Source of the DNA: an uncultured Gemmatimonadota bacterium
GTDB lineage: Bacteria > Gemmatimonadota > Gemmatimonadetes > Gemmatimonadales > Gemmatimonadaceae
DNA length: 10,371 nt
NCBI GenBank assembly: GCA_903894655.1
Contig: CAITQY010000026.1
Span: 1-10,371 of the forward strand
Reading direction: 5' to 3'
Of the stretch, positions 6,154-10,371 are shown one piece after another. A model generated the notes under the pieces. The model searched no databases and had not been told where the DNA came from. It saw only the letters and a program-made list of their open reading frames with translations. Position numbers and translations under genes: made by a program. How positions within the stretch are numbered: the first letter of the stretch is position 1; every line of letters begins with the position of its first letter.

Positions 6154-6792
6154 TCAACCCCTCGGTAACCCCATCGGTGTCCGCGGCCCCCGCTTGCGCA
6201 GGATCAGGCGCAGGGCAAACAGGACGGCAAAAACGGCGGCATAGATCATCGGCTCGGCGAGATCCTTCTTGACGGCCCAGAGGAAGTGCACGCAGCCGGC
6301 GACCGCCGACACGTACACCAGCCGGTGAAGCTGCGTCCACCGCTTGCCGCCAAGCGTCCGGATGGACCACTTGGTGGACGTCAGCGCCAGTGGGATCATC
6401 AGCACGAACGCCAACATCCCGACCGTAATGTACAGGTGCTTCAGCACGTCCTTCACGATTTCCGGCCAGTCGAAGAACTGGTCGAGCACGATGTACACGC
6501 TGAGGTGCCCCATCGCCCAGAAAAAGGTGGCGAGGCCGAGAAAGCGACGCTGCGCCACCAACCAGCCCCAGCCCGTGAGCCGCATCAGCGGCGTGACCGC
6601 CAACGAGGCCGCGAGCAGTCGCAGCGCCCACTGGCCAGACGCGTGCTCGAGCGCTTCGATTGGTTCGGCGCCTAACTGATCCAGCAGCAGCTGCGCGACG
6701 AGCACGATGGCAGGCACGATGACCAGCAGCCAGAGCGCAGGACGGATCAGGCGCCGAATCGGGGATTCGGCGCGTGAGAGCATCGACTGCAT
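6154..6792 (-). CDS. msrQ: MsrQ, heme-b membrane subunit of the MsrPQ methionine sulfoxide reductase
   Basis: An inner-membrane heme protein (formerly YedZ) that passes electrons from the quinone pool or flavin reductase to periplasmic MsrP for repair of oxidised methionines. The 212-residue product has about six membrane helices. The expected heme ligands are visible: His96 in AMGHLS, His156 in QLHRLVY and His169 in CVHFLW, each five residues after the E. coli positions as I recall them. WSIRTLGGKRWTQLHRLVY is a strong family signature. Length matches the E. coli protein. I place the start at ATG 6792, nine bases after the msrP stop; ATG 6783 is an alternative. Neither has a strong Shine-Dalgarno, consistent with coupling to msrP. 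Its stop is two bases before the methyltransferase ATG, and that gene's ribosome site lies in its last codons. Confidence 0.95.
   Translation of the reverse strand: MQSMLSRAESPIRRLIRPALWLLVIVPAIVLVAQLLLDQLGAEPIEALEHASGQWALRLLAASLAVTPLMRLTGWGWLVAQRRFLGLATFFWAMGHLSVYIVLDQFFDWPEIVKDVLKHLYITVGMLAFVLMIPLALTSTKWSIRTLGGKRWTQLHRLVYVSAVAGCVHFLWAVKKDLAEPMIYAAVFAVLFALRLILRKRGPRTPMGLPRG
6158..6163 (-). promoter_or_regulatory. Ribosome binding site of the methyltransferase, inside msrQ
   Basis: GAGGGG on the minus strand, six bases before ATG 6151 and lying within the final codons of msrQ. It decides the methyltransferase start and implies that the two genes share one transcript. Confidence 0.7.
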
Positions 6793-6800
6793 GTCAGGGC

Positions 6801-7742
6801 TCAGTAGTACTTCCGCAGATCCATGCCGCTGTACATCGACGCCACCTGTGTCGCGTAACCGTTGAACGGCAGCGTTGGGATCTTGATGAACTGCCCGATC
6901 CGACGCTCCTTGGCCTGACTCCACCGTGGATGATCGACCATCGGATTCACGTTGGCGTAGAAGCCGTACTCGCTGGGGTTAGCGTCATTCCAGGTCGTGT
7001 TGGGCATCTTGTCCGTGAACTTGATCTTCACGATGGCCTTGATGCCCTTGAAGCCGTACTTCCACGGCACCACGAGCTTGAGCGGCGCCCCGTTCTGATT
7101 CGGTAGCGCCTTGCCGTACATGCCGGTGGCCAGCAACGCCAGCGGATTGTTGGCCTCGTCGAGACGCAGCGCCTCTTTGTACGGCCACGGCAGTACCGCC
7201 CGGGCCTGCCCCGGCATCCGGCGCGGATCGTACAGCGTGGTGAACTCCACGAACTTGGCACCCGGCAGCGGTTCGCATCGGGCCACTACGTCCTTGAGCT
7301 GCACGCCCTGCCACGGGATCACCATCGACCACGCTTCCACGCAACGATGGCGGTAGACCCGGTCCTGCACCGGCAACTTGCCCACGAGCTCGTCGAACGA
7401 GTACGGCCGGGGCTTCTTGACCATCCCCTCGACGTTCACGGTCCACGGCATCGGCTTGAAGTCCTTCGCCTGATCCTTCGGCTCGTCCTTGCCGGTCCCG
7501 AACTCGTAGTAGTTGTTGTAGCTGGTCGCGTCTTCCTCGGGCGTCAGCTTGTCGTCCTGCTGCAGCCCAGGGTACGCGCCCGCCGTCCCGCTATCGAAGC
7601 GCATGGCCTCGAGCGCCGAGGGCGCCACCAGTCCGCCCAGCGCCAACGCCCCGGCTGTGCCGATGAAGGCCCGGCGGTTCTGGTAGACGGTTTCCGGCGT
7701 GATCTCGGAAGACTGGATGTCGTCGGGACGGCGAATGAGCAT
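6801..7742 (-). CDS. msrP: MsrP, periplasmic molybdopterin methionine sulfoxide reductase
   Basis: The catalytic subunit (formerly YedY) that reduces protein-bound methionine sulfoxide in the periplasm. It is folded in the cytoplasm with Mo-molybdopterin and exported by Tat. With the ATG at 7742 it has 313 residues, twin arginines at 23-24 (QNRRAFIGTAGALAL), and the same N-terminal layout as E. coli YedY. Family signatures include YNNYYEFG (75-82), YRHRCVEAWSMVIPW with molybdenum ligand Cys134, NQNGAPLKLVVPWKYGFKGIK (215-235) and EYGFYANVNPMVDHPRWSQA (258-277). Alternative upstream starts are ATG 7775 and GTG 7790; the GTG has an AAGGGA about 10 bases ahead, whereas 7742 has no clear Shine-Dalgarno. 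They would add an 11- or 16-residue leader rich in Thr-Pro. First gene of msrP-msrQ-methyltransferase. Function is very sure, the start less so. Confidence 0.95.
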   Translation of the reverse strand: MLIRRPDDIQSSEITPETVYQNRRAFIGTAGALALGGLVAPSALEAMRFDSGTAGAYPGLQQDDKLTPEEDATSYNNYYEFGTGKDEPKDQAKDFKPMPWTVNVEGMVKKPRPYSFDELVGKLPVQDRVYRHRCVEAWSMVIPWQGVQLKDVVARCEPLPGAKFVEFTTLYDPRRMPGQARAVLPWPYKEALRLDEANNPLALLATGMYGKALPNQNGAPLKLVVPWKYGFKGIKAIVKIKFTDKMPNTTWNDANPSEYGFYANVNPMVDHPRWSQAKERRIGQFIKIPTLPFNGYATQVASMYSGMDLRKYY

Positions 7743-7857
7743 GGGCGTCGGTGTCGGAGTAGAGGGTGCATACATTCTAGCGGCGAGCACGTGGTTCGGT
7801 TCCCTTAATTTATCGCCGGATGCGGTCTGGTCCGGTCCCCTCCTGCGATTCGTCCCC
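7743..7857. promoter_or_regulatory. Divergent control region between msrP and the yajO-like gene
   Basis: About 115 bases separate the two start codons. The only AT-rich stretch is TTAATTTA at 7805-7812, a plausible -10 region for either direction (46 bases before the plus-strand ATG, 63 before the minus-strand ATG at 7742). No good -35 element or operator is visible. On the minus strand AAGGGA overlaps this stretch and could serve the alternative GTG 7790 start of msrP. The plus-strand gene has no clear Shine-Dalgarno. Confidence 0.3.
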
Positions 7858-8841
7858 ATGCGATATACCACGCTCGGCTCCACCGGGATCACCGTCTCCC
7901 GTCTCTGCCTCGGCTGCATGAGCTACGGCACCCCCAGCTGGCGCCCCTGGGTGCTCAGCGAGGAGGACGCCCGCCCGTTCTTCCGGCGTGCCATCGAAGC
8001 CGGCATCAACTTCTTCGATACCGCCGACATGTACGCCCTCGGCATGAGCGAAGAGGTGACCGGACGTGCCCTGCGCGAATACGGGCGCATGGACGAGATC
8101 GTGCTGGCCACCAAGGTGTACCAGCCCATGGCCTCCGGTCCAAACATGAGCGGGCTCTCCCGCAAGCACATCGTGCAGGGGTGCGAGGCCAGCCTCCGGC
8201 GTCTGGGCGTGGATACGATCGATCTGTACCAGATCCATCGCTTCGACGCGAACACGCCCATCGAGGAAACGCTGGCCGCGCTCGACCACCTCGTGCAGTC
8301 GGGCAAGGTGCGCTACATCGGCGCGAGCTCCGGCTGGGCATGGCAGTTCGCCCGCGCCCTCGGCACATCAGACCTCAAGGGCTGGTCACGCTTCGTGAGC
8401 ATGCAGAATCACTACAACCTCCTCTACCGCGAGGAGGAACGTGAGATGATTCCGCTGTGCGAATCGGAAAAGATCGCCGTACTCCCGTGGTCGCCGCTGG
8501 CCCGCGGCATTTTGGCCGGCACACGCTCCGCGCTTGACGATCGCACGTCGACCACCCGCGCTACGCACGATGCCTACGCGGTAGGTCTGTACGAAGGCCA
8601 GAAGGATTGGGAGATCGTAGATGCCACGCGCGCGATTGCCGCCGAACGCGGCGTGCCGATGGCGCAGATCGCCCTGGCCTGGCTGTTGTCGAAGCCCGCC
8701 GTGACTGCACCGATCATCGGCGCCACCAAGATGTATCAGCTCGAGGAAGCGCTCGGCGCCGTCGACATCGTGCTGTCAGCCGACGAGATCACGCGACTCG
8801 AAGCGTCGTATCGCCCGCACGCGGTGAAGGGGCACGAGTAG
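7858..8841 (+). CDS. yajO: Aldo/keto reductase, YajO-like
   Basis: A 327-residue NADPH-dependent oxidoreductase with an (alpha/beta)8 barrel, cytoplasmic (no signal peptide). The aldo/keto-reductase tetrad is Asp54, Tyr59 (FFDTADMYALG), Lys86 (ATKVY) and His127 (QIHRFD). Further family blocks are GKVRYIGASS (149-158), FVSMQNHYNLLYREEEREM (179-197), PWSPLARG (210-217) and the cofactor segment APIIGATK. Length and many blocks closely match E. coli YajO as I remember it, including the NTPIEETL stretch and the HPV/HAV-KG-type ending. YajO has been linked to formation of 1-deoxyxylulose 5-phosphate, a thiamine-thiazole precursor, but the family also reduces general carbonyls, so the substrate here is open. 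The start at 7858 begins the canonical MRYTTLG strand; the open frame upstream to 7699 runs back over msrP. It stands divergent from msrP and convergent with the next receptor gene. Confidence 0.92.
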   Translation: MRYTTLGSTGITVSRLCLGCMSYGTPSWRPWVLSEEDARPFFRRAIEAGINFFDTADMYALGMSEEVTGRALREYGRMDEIVLATKVYQPMASGPNMSGLSRKHIVQGCEASLRRLGVDTIDLYQIHRFDANTPIEETLAALDHLVQSGKVRYIGASSGWAWQFARALGTSDLKGWSRFVSMQNHYNLLYREEEREMIPLCESEKIAVLPWSPLARGILAGTRSALDDRTSTTRATHDAYAVGLYEGQKDWEIVDATRAIAAERGVPMAQIALAWLLSKPAVTAPIIGATKMYQLEEALGAVDIVLSADEITRLEASYRPHAVKGHE

Positions 8842-8899
8842 GCTCAATCCAGCGTCTTGAAGAGCCCTTGAACAATGCCGGAACGCCGATCTCGCCCGC

Positions 8900-10371
8900 T
8901 CAGAAGCTGAACGTCAGCTTGGCAAAGTACAGCGTCCCGGAAAAGCCCATCTGAACGGCGTCCCAGAGCCCACCGGTCTCGGTCTCCGTGTCCTGCTGCG
9001 TGGGATAGATGTTGAACAGGTTCGCACCGCCAACCGTGAGGTTCACGTGGGATGACACGCGCCCCGTGAGGCTCACGTCGGCGGTCGTCTTGGCCGCGTA
9101 GATGTCTTCCGTGTCGAGAAAGTCGATGAGCGTGACCTTGCCGAAGCGCACCACACTGACTCGGGCCTCCACGCGATCCAGCAGATAATCGAACCCCATG
9201 ACGATCTTGCTCTTGGGAGCCGACGCCAGCAGGAAGTGCTGCTCCCGCATGCCGAAGTAGATGTCTTCTTTGCCGGCGAGTTTCGCACTGGTGCGGATGG
9301 TCCCCAGCGTCATGTCGTTGACGTTGGCGGCGAGGGACGACCGCAACGTCCCCGCACCGAGCGGCCGCTGGTACGTCATGACCACATCGAGTCCGTTGGT
9401 CTTGGTGTCCAACGCGTTGGTGAAGAACTGGGCAGCGCCGACGCCCAGCGCTTTCAGGTCATCCCCGATCGCCGCATCCGAGTCCTCGAAGGCGCCGGTC
9501 AGCACGATCCGGTTCTTGATGTCCACGCGGTAGGCGTCCACGGTCGCCGAAAAGTTTCCGGCCCGGGCCGTGAAGCCGATGCCGACGTTGTTGGCCGTCT
9601 CTTCGGTGAGGGGTGGAATCCCCAGCGTGCGCGTGATCGGGCTGCTGTTCCGGGCGATGAGCTTGTCCACCACCTCGCCGCTGACGACGTCGGTGAAGGT
9701 GCTATTGAAGTGAACCTGGGCCAGCGACGGCGCCCGGAATCCCGTGCTCGCCGACGCGCGGATGGAGAACCCGTCGTTGAGCGCAACGCGCGCGGCAAGC
9801 TTCGCGGTGGTCGTGCTCCCGAAGTCGCTGTAGTCCTCGAAGCGGAGGGCACCGCTCAGCGTGGCCTTCGGGGAGACGTCCACCTCGGTATCCAGGTAGA
9901 GGCCGATATTGGTCCGGGTCTCATTGAGCACGTTCGACGGCTGAAAGCCCGGGAAGCCCTGCGAACCTCCGGGGCGACCCAGCTCGTTCACGGGGACCAC
10001 GTTTCCGTTCACGACTTTTTGCGCGATGCCGTAGTTGCGGTAGGAGGCTTCCTCGCCGGCGAAAATGTTGTACCGATCAACGCGAGACTCCGCACCGAAC
10101 GCGACGTTCAACCCGTTCGCGGCGGTTGGAAAGAAGCGGGTGAAACCGATCCCCGTCGTGTTTTGCGAGAAGCCCAATCCGCCGGCGTCGAAATGCGTGG
10201 GCGACTTCTCGAGCAGCGACGCGTTGAGGGTCCCATCCACCAAGTAGTGAAAACGGTTCGCCCCGAACGTGTTGTTGAGATCGAGGTCCCATTCACCGAC
10301 CTTGGTCTGCACGCCAACGGAGAGCGACTGGTCCGTGATATCCGACAGGATGCGGGGATCGAAGCCCGTGG
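8900..10371 (-). CDS. TonB-dependent receptor, C-terminal part (N-terminus beyond right edge)
   Basis: An outer-membrane TonB-dependent receptor of unknown ligand. The frame is open from the right edge to the stop at 8902-8900, giving 489 complete residues; signal peptide, plug and start codon are off-window. Barrel signatures of the iron-complex receptor type are visible: LSGALRFEDYSDFGSTTTAK, FSIRASASTGFRAPSLAQVHF, ETANNVGIGFTARAG and VDAYRVDIKNRI, then GGANLFNIYPTQQD near the end and the final FAKLTFSF with terminal Phe. A GTG at 10312 is an internal Val, because the frame continues upstream with barrel-like sequence. It is unrelated in detail to the thiamine-linked receptor at 1069-3186. 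Any riboswitch or partner lipoprotein would lie to the right. It converges on the YajO-like gene across a 58-base gap with no good terminator. Confidence 0.93.
   Translation of the reverse strand, partial: TGFDPRILSDITDQSLSVGVQTKVGEWDLDLNNTFGANRFHYLVDGTLNASLLEKSPTHFDAGGLGFSQNTTGIGFTRFFPTAANGLNVAFGAESRVDRYNIFAGEEASYRNYGIAQKVVNGNVVPVNELGRPGGSQGFPGFQPSNVLNETRTNIGLYLDTEVDVSPKATLSGALRFEDYSDFGSTTTAKLAARVALNDGFSIRASASTGFRAPSLAQVHFNSTFTDVVSGEVVDKLIARNSSPITRTLGIPPLTEETANNVGIGFTARAGNFSATVDAYRVDIKNRIVLTGAFEDSDAAIGDDLKALGVGAAQFFTNALDTKTNGLDVVMTYQRPLGAGTLRSSLAANVNDMTLGTIRTSAKLAGKEDIYFGMREQHFLLASAPKSKIVMGFDYLLDRVEARVSVVRFGKVTLIDFLDTEDIYAAKTTADVSLTGRVSSHVNLTVGGANLFNIYPTQQDTETETGGLWDAVQMGFSGTLYFAKLTFSF

Noticed and set aside
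6152..6631. N-terminal extension of the methyltransferase
   Set aside because: It is out of frame over msrQ. A good Shine-Dalgarno and the family-like N-terminus define 6151.
8841..8866. Terminator after the YajO-like gene
   Set aside because: Only a 5-bp GGCTC/GAGCC stem with a 16-base loop and no T-run; too weak to call.
10310..10312. GTG as start codon of the right-hand receptor
   Set aside because: The frame stays open to the window edge with barrel-like residues, and a 470-residue protein without plug or signal peptide would not be a complete receptor.

Overview
The window is GC-rich, densely packed bacterial chromosome. It carries two TonB-dependent outer-membrane receptors, a periplasmic Tat-exported MsrP with its membrane partner MsrQ, and exported proteins whose signal peptides end in Ala-Gln (LPAQ, LGAQ). 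This points to a didermic bacterium; a member of Gemmatimonadota is my best guess, from signal-peptide style and gene content, not from any marker gene. I see no mobile element, CRISPR array, tRNA or rRNA.

Left to right: (1) 1-832, minus strand: the first 277 codons of a secreted M20 metallopeptidase, cut by the left edge. (2) 833-1068: a non-coding gap holding an imperfect inverted repeat built from ATCCGCGG-like words. (3) 1069-3186, minus: a TonB-dependent receptor preceded by a textbook TPP riboswitch (3193-3275, minus), so it is predicted to import thiamine or a thiamine derivative. (4) 3309-4941, plus, divergent from the receptor: a PnuC/PnuT-family vitamin transporter, an overlapping stand-alone kinase related to the ribosylnicotinamide-kinase domain of NadR, and a small membrane protein resembling DUF6526. 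(5) A strong hairpin (4940-4989) between convergent genes. (6) 7742-4967, minus: an operon-like run msrP - msrQ - THUMP-type RNA methyltransferase. (7) 7858-8841, plus, divergent from msrP: an aldo/keto reductase closely resembling YajO. (8) 8900 to the right edge, minus: the C-terminal two-thirds or so of a second TonB-dependent receptor.

The most interesting unit is 1069-4468. The receptor (outer membrane), PnuT-like facilitator (inner membrane) and P-loop kinase (cytoplasm) could form a complete thiamine scavenging route: import, facilitated diffusion, and trapping by phosphorylation. The riboswitch ties only the receptor directly to thiamine. The substrate of the transporter and kinase is inferred from position; nicotinamide riboside is the main alternative. 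The other genes serve periplasmic methionine-sulfoxide repair (MsrPQ), RNA modification, carbonyl or sugar-phosphate chemistry (YajO-like) and peptide degradation (M20).
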